From: Bacillota bacterium | Lineage (GTDB): Bacteria; Bacillota; Clostridia; Lachnospirales; Cellulosilyticaceae | Assembly (NCBI GenBank): GCA_023436395.1 | Contig: JAEZJJ010000040.1 | Location: 82,068 to 146,067 of the forward strand | Direction: 5' to 3' | DNA: 64,000 nucleotides | In this document: positions 44,464 through 53,381 of the stretch, one piece after another | Layout of the letters: each line of letters begins with the position of its first letter | Position numbering within the stretch: position 1 is the first letter of the stretch | Made by a program: the position numbers and the translations under genes | The notes under the pieces: generated by a model | Seen by the model: the letters and a program-made list of their open reading frames with translations, nothing else | What the model was told of the DNA's origin: nothing | Databases searched by the model: none

Positions 44464-45887
44464 GTCATTTTTATATAAGTACGCATTTTACCACTAATAT
44501 TGTTAGGTTCTAACATTTTCATATGAATAGGAAGTGTCACTATAATTTTAGTATATTCACCCTGTACACTTTCTATAGCTACTTTCCCATTATGCTTATC
44601 TACAATGTTTTTAACCATGGTAAGTCCTATACCGCTCCCTTGATATTGTTCCCTACTTTTGTCTCCACGATACATACGTTCAAATACATAAGGTAAGTCT
44701 TCTTCTGCAATCCCAATACCATGATCCATTACTGTTATGGTACATTCTTTCCCTTGTACCCCTGTATATACCTTGATTTCCCCTTTATAGTCACTAAACT
44801 TAAAAGCATTGGATAATAAATTCATCCATAACTGCTTAAGGGCATCTTTATCTCCAGATACCATAATGTTTTCTGTTTCTGTATGTTTAATATGATAAGT
44901 AATCTTCTTTTCTTTAGCCACTATTTTAAAAGCATCAAATACTTCTTGTATGCTTTCATTAAGATTAATGACTCGGAGGTTCATACGTAGTTCATTTTCC
45001 TCTACATTTTTAAGTAAATCTAAATTATTAAGTAACTTTCCAAATCGCACTACCTCTTGATAAAGGACATTCATTTGTTCTTCATCAATGGGGTATATCC
45101 CATCTATCATCGCTTCTAAATTACTTTGAAGTATATGAAGGGGAGTACGAATCTCGTGTGCCACATCAGATATTAATTTCTTACGAATAGTATCTTGTCT
45201 TTCTAATTTTTCTCCTAAATAATTCATACTATGACGCAAAGTCTCAATCTCTTTAATTTTACTTCTAAAAGGATATCTGGCTTTGAGCTTACCATCTGCT
45301 AAAGCAATAGAAGTTTTACTAATACCATATATATGATACGTAAACAATCTAGAAACATAGAGTCCAGCTAAGATAAACCACATAAGAATCATACTAGAAC
45401 ACCATATAATGCTAATATTAACGTCATTTTGAAACTTCATATCATTTTTGCTTAAGATATCACTTGGATAATATCCAATCCTTACATAAGCTATGAGTTC
45501 CCCTTGCTTATTATAGACTGGGCGTTCTTCTTGTCTGTATAAGCTAGAGTCTATTTTACTAGGATACTTTTCATTAAGCTCCTCTATAAAGCCTTGCTCT
45601 GTTTCTCCCCATACAAAGGTTTTATCTGGTCTTAATAAAGTCACTGCAAAGTCACCCATATAATTTTCAACAATACTTTGCTGCATTATGTTATTTTCTA
45701 TATCTTCTGTTTCATAAAGCTTTTCTACTAGAGCAACAATGCGGTCACCAGCTTCTTTAATATTATTCTCAATATAGATTTCAAAATTCTTTTTAATACT
45801 AATATTAACAATTAAAAAAGTGGTAAATACCATAATACACCCTACACTTAGGAAAATGGAAAACAGCTGCTTACGAATAGATATCAT
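44454..45887 (-). CDS. two-component sensor histidine kinase
   Basis: 477 aa. Membrane segments at about 8-28 and 158-180 flank an extracytoplasmic sensor of about 130 residues; a HAMP domain (about 180-232) follows. DHp phospho-acceptor His244 in DVAHEIRTPLHILQSNLEAM; ATPase N-box NLLSNAFKFS, G1 DHGIGI, F-box PYVFERMYRGD, G2 GSGIGLTMVK. BaeS/envelope-stress type organisation. Its first codons overlap the stop of the response regulator gene by 4 bases. Signal unknown. Confidence 0.94.
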   Translation of the reverse strand: MISIRKQLFSIFLSVGCIMVFTTFLIVNISIKKNFEIYIENNIKEAGDRIVALVEKLYETEDIENNIMQQSIVENYMGDFAVTLLRPDKTFVWGETEQGFIEELNEKYPSKIDSSLYRQEERPVYNKQGELIAYVRIGYYPSDILSKNDMKFQNDVNISIIWCSSMILMWFILAGLYVSRLFTYHIYGISKTSIALADGKLKARYPFRSKIKEIETLRHSMNYLGEKLERQDTIRKKLISDVAHEIRTPLHILQSNLEAMIDGIYPIDEEQMNVLYQEVVRFGKLLNNLDLLKNVEENELRMNLRVINLNESIQEVFDAFKIVAKEKKITYHIKHTETENIMVSGDKDALKQLWMNLLSNAFKFSDYKGEIKVYTGVQGKECTITVMDHGIGIAEEDLPYVFERMYRGDKSREQYQGSGIGLTMVKNIVDKHNGKVAIESVQGEYTKIIVTLPIHMKMLEPNNISGKMRTYIKMTKN

Positions 45888-46570
45888 GCATGGTCTCCTT
45901 CAAACTTATATCCTACTCCTGTTACAGTTTTTATATAACGAGGGTTTTTAGTATCTGCTTCAATTTTCTTTCTTAAATTCTTAATATGCACATCTATTGT
46001 GCGATCAAATCCGTCAAAGTCAATGCCCATAACTGCTTCAATGAGTTGGTCCCTACTAAAGACACGCCCTGGTGCTGAAGCCAGTTCATATAACAAGTCA
46101 AATTCATTAGGTGTAAGCGTAATCTCTTCATTATCAATTTGCACCATACGCTCTTGTAAAAATATTCTAAAATGTCCTTTATCAAAAACAAGTACTTCCT
46201 TATTTTCTTCCCTTTGCTTTCTCATATCTAAAGCCTTAACACGTGCAACAACTTCTCTTGGACTAATAGGCTTTACAAGATATTCATCTGCCCCTTTTTC
46301 AAAGCCTTCAATTTTACTATCTAAATTTCCCTTGGCTGTAATCATAAAAATATGCACATTAGAAACTTGTCTCATCTCCGCACAAATTTCCTCACCTTGT
46401 ATATCTGGAAGCATTAAGTCTAAAAGCACAATATCAATTTTATTTTTATAGAAGCAATCTAGTCCACTTCTACCTGTATAACAAGTAAATACTTTATATC
46501 CTTCTTTTTCTAGATATTTTGTCATAATATCAGCTACACGTTCTTCATCTTCTATTACTAATATGTTCAT
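45884..46570 (-). CDS. OmpR/PhoB-family response regulator
   Basis: 228 aa. Receiver domain with acidic pocket (EDEE near residue 7) and phospho-acceptor Asp in IDIVLLDLMLPDIQGEE, Thr/Lys in MITAKGN and EYLVKPISPREV. C-terminal winged helix with LTPNEFDLLYELASAPGRVFSRDQLI and RTIDVHIKNLRKKIE. First gene of the pair; cognate to the kinase downstream. Confidence 0.95.
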   Translation of the reverse strand: MNILVIEDEERVADIMTKYLEKEGYKVFTCYTGRSGLDCFYKNKIDIVLLDLMLPDIQGEEICAEMRQVSNVHIFMITAKGNLDSKIEGFEKGADEYLVKPISPREVVARVKALDMRKQREENKEVLVFDKGHFRIFLQERMVQIDNEEITLTPNEFDLLYELASAPGRVFSRDQLIEAVMGIDFDGFDRTIDVHIKNLRKKIEADTKNPRYIKTVTGVGYKFEGDHA

Positions 46571-46751
46571 TTTAATCGTCCTTTCTAAATAGGATTAATA
46601 TAACCGATTTTGTTTTATTATAAAACAACTATATGAAGAAAGTGAAAAGCTATAAAAATTTCCAGAAATTAATACATAATAATTAATAATTATTGATAAA
46701 ATACTTTTTTTACTTTACAATAGTAAATATATTGGGTAAGGGGGAATAGAA

Positions 46752-46970
46752 ATGAAATACTCTTTTAATGATAAAGAACACTTAATCGACTTTATATGTA
46801 ATGAAATTATTACTACTGCAGAAGCGACAGCTATGTTAAATTGTTCCAGACAATACCTTGATGAATTAGTAAGTAAAGGTAAGATTACCCCCATAAAAAC
46901 GATCAATCGTGTAAGACTTTATTGGAAAAACGATATTGTGAGTTTATTACAAAGAAAACATAGTAGCTAA
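46752..46970 (+). CDS. small helix-turn-helix protein (excisionase-like)
   Basis: 72 aa. EIITTAEATAMLNCSRQYLDELVSKGKI followed by PIKTINRVRLYWKNDIVSLL matches the MerR-like/excisionase HTH_17 fold (about 18-66). AGGGGG lies seven bases before the ATG. No integrase, att site or phage gene is nearby, so it is probably a stand-alone regulator rather than a true excisionase. Confidence 0.8.
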   Translation: MKYSFNDKEHLIDFICNEIITTAEATAMLNCSRQYLDELVSKGKITPIKTINRVRLYWKNDIVSLLQRKHSS

Positions 46971-46974
46971 AATA

Positions 46975-47006
46975 AGCTAGCTTCTACTCAAAGAAGCTAG
47001 CTATTT
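46975..47006. terminator. convergent terminator between the HTH gene and ftsH
   Basis: AGCTAGCTTC (46975-46984), 8-nt loop, GAAGCTAGCT (46993-47002). Flanked by AT-rich tails on both sides. It overlaps the last codons of ftsH and probably serves both genes. Confidence 0.7.
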
Positions 47007-48723
47007 CTTCTTCATTCAATGTTTCTTTTTCTAATAAAGCTAGGGTAAGTCCTTCTAGTTTTTCTTTATGACTATTCATTAAAGCCTTGGTTTCTTCATA
47101 CAGTACTTTCATCATTCCTTGACATTTCTTTAAAAGTACATCATTTTCTATTGTTTGCTTACCCGTAATGGCTTCTAAGTTAACTAGACCAATTTCTTCA
47201 TCCATACCATATTTCACCATATATTGTTTCATATCTATACTGGCCTTTTCAATATCATTACTTGCACCCGTTGTAACATAATCTTTACCAAAAATAAGTT
47301 CTTCTGCGACGCGTCCAGCCAAACTAATTTGTATACGCGCTAAAAGTTCTTTCTTTGTCAGATACATTTTATCTTTAGGTACGTTCATACTAAAGCCACC
47401 TGCACCTTTAGTACTTGGAATAATAGTGACTTTAGTTACACTATTTTCTGGGGCAACAAGTTTTGTAACTAATGCGTGTCCAGCTTCATGATAAGCTGTA
47501 ATCTTACGATCTAATTCACTAATATTGCTACGATCCTTCTTTTCTTTACCTGCAATAATCGTATAGAAAGCAGCATCTATATGCTTTTTATGAATCACTT
47601 TTTCTCCCTGAGTTGCGGCTAAAATAGCTGCTTCATTTAAAAGATTTTCTAACATCGCACCTGTGAAAAAGACGGTTTGTTTTGCAATTTCACTTGGAGA
47701 GATTTCATCAGCAATCGGTTTATTTTTAAGATGCAATCGAATAATGGCTTCTCTAGCACCTAGGTCAGGATATCCTACTTCAATATGTCTATCAAAGCGC
47801 CCCGGTCTAAGGAGTGCCTCATCTAGCATGTCTAATCTATTGGTTGCTGCAATCACAATAATCCCCTCATCCTCTTTGAAGCCCGACATTTCTGTCAGTA
47901 AGGCATTAAGGGTTTGATCTTTCTCATCATTACTTTGCGCTGCAGTATGACTTCTTTTCTTTCCAATTGCATCAATCTCATCTATGAAAATAACCGCTTT
48001 CTCATATTTTCTAGCTTCTTTAAAAATATCTCTTACACGACTTGCTCCAACACCCACGTACATCTGTACGAAATCCGAACCACTTACTGAGAAAAAGGTT
48101 ACACCTGCCTCTTTAGCAATAGCCTTGGCCATAAGAGTTTTCCCTGTCCCTGGTGGTCCATACAAAATCAAACCTTTAGGCATTCTGGCCCCCATTTTTG
48201 CATAGCGCTCTGGATGTTTCATAAAGTCAATAACATCTTCCACTTGTTCTTTAGCTTCTACATTTCCTGCAATATTCGAGAAGTCCACTTTTAGTTCACT
48301 AGCTTCTATGGCTTTATGACTCATCTTCATGGCACCTCCACCGGAGCCAACTTTTTTAACTGTTCTAAAAATTACAAAGAAAAGAACTCCCATCATACTC
48401 AAACTCAGGATATATTGAATTGTAAAGGTAGTATCCCCTGTTTGTTCTGTAACCTTCACTTCATTTAAAAGCAATTGTTCTTTAAATCCTTCTTTTCTAG
48501 GATTATCTGTTTTATAAATCGTTTGATTTCCTTTTAATTTAAATTGCATATCAGAACCACTACTTAAAATAACTTCTTCTACTTGTTTTGTATTTAATTC
48601 ATTTAAAAATTCATTATAACTTATATGTTGGTTATTTTTATGCTTTTGTGTATAAATCCCTAATACCACCAACGTTATAGTTAGAATAATTCCTAAAATG
48701 ATGACTATTTGTTTTTTATTCAT
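46984..48723 (-). CDS. ftsH: ATP-dependent zinc metalloprotease FtsH
   Basis: 579 residues from ATG 48723, four bases after AAGGGG. Two N-terminal membrane segments (about 4-22 and 105-122) flank a short extracytoplasmic domain. The AAA domain has Walker A GPPGTGKTLMAKAIA, pore motif FVQMYVGVGASRVRD, Walker B VIFIDEIDAIG and the second region of homology with LRPGRFDRHIEV. The zinc site is in TAYHEAGHAL, plus the downstream Asp segment. Slightly shorter than housekeeping FtsH (about 610-650), mainly at the C-terminus, so it could be a second paralogue. Confidence 0.94.
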   Translation of the reverse strand: MNKKQIVIILGIILTITLVVLGIYTQKHKNNQHISYNEFLNELNTKQVEEVILSSGSDMQFKLKGNQTIYKTDNPRKEGFKEQLLLNEVKVTEQTGDTTFTIQYILSLSMMGVLFFVIFRTVKKVGSGGGAMKMSHKAIEASELKVDFSNIAGNVEAKEQVEDVIDFMKHPERYAKMGARMPKGLILYGPPGTGKTLMAKAIAKEAGVTFFSVSGSDFVQMYVGVGASRVRDIFKEARKYEKAVIFIDEIDAIGKKRSHTAAQSNDEKDQTLNALLTEMSGFKEDEGIIVIAATNRLDMLDEALLRPGRFDRHIEVGYPDLGAREAIIRLHLKNKPIADEISPSEIAKQTVFFTGAMLENLLNEAAILAATQGEKVIHKKHIDAAFYTIIAGKEKKDRSNISELDRKITAYHEAGHALVTKLVAPENSVTKVTIIPSTKGAGGFSMNVPKDKMYLTKKELLARIQISLAGRVAEELIFGKDYVTTGASNDIEKASIDMKQYMVKYGMDEEIGLVNLEAITGKQTIENDVLLKKCQGMMKVLYEETKALMNSHKEKLEGLTLALLEKETLNEEEIASFFE

Positions 48724-48839
48724 AGTTCCCCTTTCCAAGCCCTTTCCCCTTATGTTAAAGAAAGACTTTTTATAACTACAAGGAAATTATAACGTAGGGG
48801 GTATCCCTATTTCATTAGTGAGTATATGGAAAAGAAGGC

Positions 48840-48945
48840 AAAAAAAGAGAAGAAAGACGACGGGTCTTTCTTCTTGAGAGAAGGTATTTTATTCTAGGGG
48901 TAGCAAATAAATAAATATTTGCTGTAACATCTGGGGGAAGTTACA
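48840..48945 (-). ncRNA. candidate small RNA upstream of ftsH, about 105 nt
   Basis: Read on the minus strand from an extended -10 promoter (48951-48959) to a strong terminator (perfect 11-bp stem AGAAGAAAGAC/GTCTTTCTTCT at 48848-48874, then seven T). It has no ORF of note. Hairpin 1: TGTAAC/GTTACA with loop TTCCCCCAGAT; hairpin 2: GCAAATA/TATTTGC; then single-stranded TACCCCTAG. C-rich unpaired motifs are typical of Firmicute sRNAs that pair with Shine-Dalgarno sequences. The downstream ftsH leader has two GGGGAA copies that could pair with it (inference). Confidence 0.6.
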
Positions 48946-48950
48946 AATAC

Positions 48951-48959
48951 ATTATAACA
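48951..48959 (-). promoter_or_regulatory. extended -10 promoter of the candidate small RNA
   Basis: On the minus strand TGT followed by TATAAT (48951-48956); no good -35. Predicted start near 48944, at the foot of hairpin 1. The rest of the gap 48960-49170 is AT-rich without visible features. A second TATAAT at 48786-48791 may be the ftsH -10. Confidence 0.5.
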
Positions 48960-49170
48960 ACTGTATTCCTAAAAGGTTGCCCTAATTTTTTAAAAATTCA
49001 ATTTAATTTTTATGTAATTTTATTACTCGTTTATTTTTCTCGTTATTAATGCTTTATTTTCCCGCAAAAGTCTTAATTTATTAGCGATAATGCTCAAAAC
49101 ATTTCCAAATAATGTATATTCTTTATGAATTATTTTTAATTTTATTTATTATTTACATTTTTACTTTGTA

Positions 49171-49845
49171 TCAGACATGATATCTTGGCATATCATCTAA
49201 ATGCATATTTTTACTCACTTCATTAATATGCTTATTTGTAAGTTCTTCAGCCCTTTGTCCATCTTTGTTTTTTACTGCATCAAAAATGGCAGTATGTTCT
49301 TTGAGCAAGCATATTGCCCTACCAGGTGTAGCTAGAGATTCCATTCTCGTCTTTTGTACATAAGTATGAAAATCTGAAAGTACTTGCTTTAATATTTTAC
49401 TCTTAGTTGCTTTATAAAGCATATCATGAAAGCGATGATCTAACTCACCAATATGTACTAAATCATTTTTAGTTACATAAAATTCCGTAAGTTCAAGTAC
49501 CTCTTTTAATTCTTCTAACTCCTGTGGCGTAATACGCTCTGCTGCTAACCGAGCTGCCATTCCCTCCAAACGACTTCTAATCATGAAAATATCTTGTACA
49601 TCTTCTTCTGATACACCCCTTACCACTGTTTCCTTATTAGGAATAGACTGTACCAATCCCTCTAACTCTAATTGTCTAATAGCTTCTCTCACTGGTGTCC
49701 TACTTACATTTAACTCTTTAGCTATAGTAGCCTCTCTCAAGGCCTCTCCTGGCTTATATTTCCCCTCTAATATACCTTCTCTAATGACCCTAAATACTTT
49801 TTCTCTCAATGACGCCTTATCATTTGAACCGGACTCAAATATCAC
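49171..49845 (-). CDS. GntR-family regulator, FadR/FCD type
   Basis: 224 residues from GTG 49845, six bases after AGGAGG. N-terminal winged helix (about 12-75) with YKPGEALREATIAKELNVSRTPVREAIRQLELEGLV; the C-terminal FCD domain has the conserved Asp/His residues in ELDHRFHDMLYKATKS and EHTAIFDAVKNKD that bind metal and a carboxylate effector. The regulated genes are unknown; no adjacent catabolic operon is present. Confidence 0.9.
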   Translation of the reverse strand: MIFESGSNDKASLREKVFRVIREGILEGKYKPGEALREATIAKELNVSRTPVREAIRQLELEGLVQSIPNKETVVRGVSEEDVQDIFMIRSRLEGMAARLAAERITPQELEELKEVLELTEFYVTKNDLVHIGELDHRFHDMLYKATKSKILKQVLSDFHTYVQKTRMESLATPGRAICLLKEHTAIFDAVKNKDGQRAEELTNKHINEVSKNMHLDDMPRYHV

Positions 49846-49923
49846 ACCGCGCCTCCTTATTTATCTTCTGTATATTCGCATACAATTATATTATCAAATA
49901 TTCAAAAATTTACAATGGTATTC

Positions 49924-51183
49924 CTAATATTGGACCCATTTCCCCTCTAAATCTTTAAAGGCAACTACACTTTCTTCAATGGTACGTTCTATTACTTTCC
50001 AATTTTCTGAGCTGATATCTACAGTGGTTTGCCACTTAATCATCACCTTATATACCCTTGTTACTTCTTCCAGCTTTAAATTATCATATTCCTTATTTTT
50101 TAATTCTACAGTTTCTGTTACTAAACTATGTAACCTTCCCTCGGCATCTATTACTGGTTTATCAGACTTATAACTTATATTTGTATCTACAATATTCTTA
50201 TCTGCTATATACCAGCTATCAAATAATTGGATTTGTTTTGCCCTCTTGCCTGATGAAAAGTATGGATTTAGGAGCTCTGTGGTATGAGCATTAATAGATG
50301 CTTCATAGCCTGCATAAAACCCTTTAAGGAAATCTTGCCATTTAGAGTTTCCTTTAGAAGATAATGTATAGTCCTTTACTTCTATGCTTTGGTTACCCAT
50401 GACTACTTCAATAGGTACACTCACTGTATTAATATATCCTTTTGGATGTACTAGTTCAATGTTGTATTTTCCTACTAAAATATCTTTTAAACTAACAATT
50501 CCCATATCATCTGATTTCTTAAGGTTTCCTATATGAACTTCTAAGTAGGGTGCACATATAACTTGCACCTCACCTAACGTATAGGGTAATACAATTTCTT
50601 CATCTTGTGATACTTCTATCATTTGATAATAGTTTTTTTCTCTTTGATCCGGTAATTCTACTTCTAGCATATATTTACCAGGTAAAAGCTTATCCTTTCT
50701 GTACCCTACACCCTCTTCATAGTCTAGTGTAATCCCTCCTACAGAAACCCTTGCCCCATTAGGTGCTTTAATTTGTATGGACGAAAATTCAAAAGGAAAC
50801 TGGATACACCATCCTTCATGGTTTTGAATTAACCTTATAGGAACTTTCTTTACACCTGTTGTAAATTGATATTCTAACATATACTGATCTTTTATCCATC
50901 CCACTTTAGAAACCTTCACTAATTTATGATCTTTGGCATAAAAACGTTCATAATATTGAGATATAACTTGGGCATTATCTAGACCTTTTAAAGAACTTTT
51001 ATCTAACAGATTATAAATTCTATCATAGTTTTTCTCATTAAGTGCCTTTACATACATATCAATGCTATATATAGGTCCCTTATAGTACGTCCACATATAC
51101 ATACCACTCTTTATAATGAGTAGTAACATAACACTCACTAAACAACATATACCTATTAGTTCTTTTATTCTATTCTTTTGCAT
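49924..51183 (-). CDS. TcaA-like membrane-anchored extracytoplasmic protein
   Basis: 419 aa. One membrane segment (about 9-25, LIGICCLVSVMLLLIIKSG), then a large outer part. About 35-130 resembles an NTF2-like stress domain; 150-280 contains two PEGA-like beta modules (APNGARVSVGGITLDYEEG; LVGKYNIELVHPKGY); the last 130 residues form another NTF2-like domain. The order resembles the TcaA/YvbJ family but lacks the usual N-terminal zinc ribbon. Likely cell-envelope role. No clear operon partners. Confidence 0.7.
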   Translation of the reverse strand: MQKNRIKELIGICCLVSVMLLLIIKSGMYMWTYYKGPIYSIDMYVKALNEKNYDRIYNLLDKSSLKGLDNAQVISQYYERFYAKDHKLVKVSKVGWIKDQYMLEYQFTTGVKKVPIRLIQNHEGWCIQFPFEFSSIQIKAPNGARVSVGGITLDYEEGVGYRKDKLLPGKYMLEVELPDQREKNYYQMIEVSQDEEIVLPYTLGEVQVICAPYLEVHIGNLKKSDDMGIVSLKDILVGKYNIELVHPKGYINTVSVPIEVVMGNQSIEVKDYTLSSKGNSKWQDFLKGFYAGYEASINAHTTELLNPYFSSGKRAKQIQLFDSWYIADKNIVDTNISYKSDKPVIDAEGRLHSLVTETVELKNKEYDNLKLEEVTRVYKVMIKWQTTVDISSENWKVIERTIEESVVAFKDLEGKWVQY

Positions 51184-51243
51184 AATAATCCCCCCTAATT
51201 ATATAATTTATATATATGTTAGGAGGGACAAGTTTATCACTAG

Positions 51244-51402
51244 TTATTCATTTGTTCTAAATTGCTTACAGTTTGTTCTGACCTTATCTTGTACATAAGC
51301 TAATCCATCAATTTCTATATACTCTAAGGTACAATACTTTTCTATAGGATGATGATGCTTACAACACGTCACATCACAACCAATACTCATATTCATGCCC
51401 AT
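51244..51402 (-). CDS. DUF1540 small cysteine protein
   Basis: 52 residues: MGMNMSIGCDVTCCKHHHPI at the start, then YCTLEYIEIDG and NCKQF. This is the DUF1540 pattern (CDVxxCxH...YCxLxxIxV...CxxF), a small cysteine-rich, probably metal-binding protein common in spore-forming Clostridia. AGGAG eight bases before the ATG. It lies between the PAP2 and TcaA-like genes; function unknown. Confidence 0.85.
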   Translation of the reverse strand: MGMNMSIGCDVTCCKHHHPIEKYCTLEYIEIDGLAYVQDKVRTNCKQFRTNE

Positions 51403-51494
51403 CTTTACTACTCCTTTAAAATGATAAGTAGATGATCACAAAACATCATCAGATAAAGCTATTTTCTACTATTTATTAGTAAATATACTTCGTT

Positions 51495-52331
51495 CTACTT
51501 AAGTTTCTTAAAGATATAGGGTGCCCCAGCAATAATCCAGAATACCATAAGGGCATATTTAATCATTTTAATTATTTTCACTGCTGGCAGCAACTTACCT
51601 AAAAGCAAATAAATAAGTATTAATCCACCAAACCCTATAAGTACTTTCTTGAATTGCATACTTCCACATTGTTGTACTTCAAATTGTATATATTTTTGTT
51701 CAATATAAGCCCCATAAGTCATTCCCCATAAGGCAGCTGCACTTTTATATAGATCTGCATCTACCTTAAAAATCATAACTAATAATAGGACGATACTAGC
51801 ACTCATGACATGAACAGGTTTAACCTCACCCTTTTCTCCTAAAAGCTTATTGGCAATGATGGTAAAAATCACACCAAAGAAGATAGCACCTAATACATCC
51901 ATAGGCCAATGTACACCTAGGTAGATCCTAGAAAGGGCAGTTAATAGGATGATACAGCTTCCCATAATATACATCCCCTTGGTTCTTAATATAAGTGCTG
52001 CTCCACTCCAAAAACTAGTTGCTGTCTGGGTATGTCCACTTGGAAAGGAGAAACTTGTAGCTGTCTCTACACGTAGTGGCTTGACCACTCCTAAATCAAA
52101 GGGCCTAGGCATTTGAATCAGATTTTTAATAAATCCATTCCCCACAAAATTAAAGAGTACAAACCATGCAAGACGTTTACTTTTAACTTTATCTACACAC
52201 CAATAAAGTCCTGCTATGATTGCAACAAGAAATAAACTTTCTGCCATCATAGTGATAGTTGTCATCAATAAGGTTAACGGCTCCGTTCTTATTTGTTCAA
52301 ATAACTGCAGAATTCTAATTTGAATTTCCAT
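51495..52331 (-). CDS. PAP2-family membrane phosphatase
   Basis: 278 aa, about seven membrane segments. The three phosphatase motifs are complete: Lys69...Arg76-Pro77 (KNLIQMPRP), Pro97-Ser-Gly-His100 (SFPSGH) and Ser134-Arg135...His141...Asp145 (SRIYLGVHWPMD). His141 is the nucleophile by family analogy. Probable lipid phosphatase (undecaprenyl diphosphate or phosphatidate). The C-terminal membrane extension is longer than in minimal PAP2 proteins. Divergent from the TPR gene at 52443. Confidence 0.92.
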   Translation of the reverse strand: MEIQIRILQLFEQIRTEPLTLLMTTITMMAESLFLVAIIAGLYWCVDKVKSKRLAWFVLFNFVGNGFIKNLIQMPRPFDLGVVKPLRVETATSFSFPSGHTQTATSFWSGAALILRTKGMYIMGSCIILLTALSRIYLGVHWPMDVLGAIFFGVIFTIIANKLLGEKGEVKPVHVMSASIVLLLVMIFKVDADLYKSAAALWGMTYGAYIEQKYIQFEVQQCGSMQFKKVLIGFGGLILIYLLLGKLLPAVKIIKMIKYALMVFWIIAGAPYIFKKLK

Positions 52332-52442
52332 CTTTTTCTCCTTTTTAATAATTTATACATTTAAAATGTAGTATTATATTGTGCATATTCAATTTTTGCA
52401 TTACAATAGAAACATAAGTATCTTTATAGTAAGGAGGTTCCT

Positions 52443-53345
52443 ATGGAGACTCTGAATGCACAATCATCTCTGCATCTTTCTCCTCTTAATTTCTTAAAAA
52501 CAGCTTTGCGCTTACTCGTGGAAGACCAATTACAAGCTGCTCTACAATCTATAGATGCTGCCATTATCTTCAGTGGTAATTCACCTTTTTATATTTATCA
52601 AAAAATACGTATGTTATATGATTTAGGCGCTTATAGGAGTTGTAGTCAACTTATTGTATCACAATTGGAGTACCTATATAAACATAGTTCTTTATATATT
52701 TTGTGTCGTAGTATAGACTATTACCAAAGAATGAATAATTGTACACAAGAGGAGTTAGAGAATCTACTACGAACCGCTCATCTTCCTTACTGTTTAGCTG
52801 TTACTTATGGGGAAATTCTTATAACAAAAGAAAAGCCTTTTTTAAAACGTGCACGTAAGGCTATGGTTCAAGATCATTATCCTTTATGCATCGCTTATTG
52901 TGATTTATATTTAAAGATTCACCCTATGACTACAGAAATCCTTTATATGAAGGCTTATGCTTATCACATGCTAGGAGAATTACATACTGCTTTATCTTAT
53001 TATAAAGAATATTTAAATCTTAACTTAAAGGATTCGAAATCCTATACATATCTGGGGAGCATTTTATTAGAATTAAGACAGCCAAGCGAAGCACTAGAAT
53101 ACTTTGAAAAAGCTTCTTATATGGACCCTACCAATAAAGAATATTTGACTTATATGGCTGAGTGCTACATTGCTTTAAAAAAATATGACATGGCAATTTC
53201 TACTTATCAAACTATTGAAAAATATTACAGCGCAGATATTCAAAATTATTTTAACTTATCTTACGCCTATAAAAAAGTTAATAAGAAACATCTTTCTAAA
53301 CGTTACTTAAAGAAAGCAAAAAAGCAACTCAAGACAAAATATTGA
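52443..53345 (+). CDS. TPR repeat protein
   Basis: 300 aa, soluble. At least four TPR units occupy about 145-290 (for example ILYMKAYAYHMLGELHTALSYY, YLGSILLELRQPSEALEYFEKA); the N-terminal half is degenerate TPR-like helices. AAGGAGG precedes the ATG. It is 36 bases upstream of a diguanylate cyclase gene and likely co-transcribed, perhaps as a scaffold. Third TPR protein gene in this window. Confidence 0.82.
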   Translation: METLNAQSSLHLSPLNFLKTALRLLVEDQLQAALQSIDAAIIFSGNSPFYIYQKIRMLYDLGAYRSCSQLIVSQLEYLYKHSSLYILCRSIDYYQRMNNCTQEELENLLRTAHLPYCLAVTYGEILITKEKPFLKRARKAMVQDHYPLCIAYCDLYLKIHPMTTEILYMKAYAYHMLGELHTALSYYKEYLNLNLKDSKSYTYLGSILLELRQPSEALEYFEKASYMDPTNKEYLTYMAECYIALKKYDMAISTYQTIEKYYSADIQNYFNLSYAYKKVNKKHLSKRYLKKAKKQLKTKY

Positions 53346-53381
53346 TTTAAAACAATAAAGTATACAAAGGGGTACAAAGGT

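Noticed and set aside
46715..46906. 63-codon minus-strand frame over the HTH gene
   Set aside because: The plus-strand gene has a strong ribosome binding site and a recognisable HTH; the minus frame has neither.
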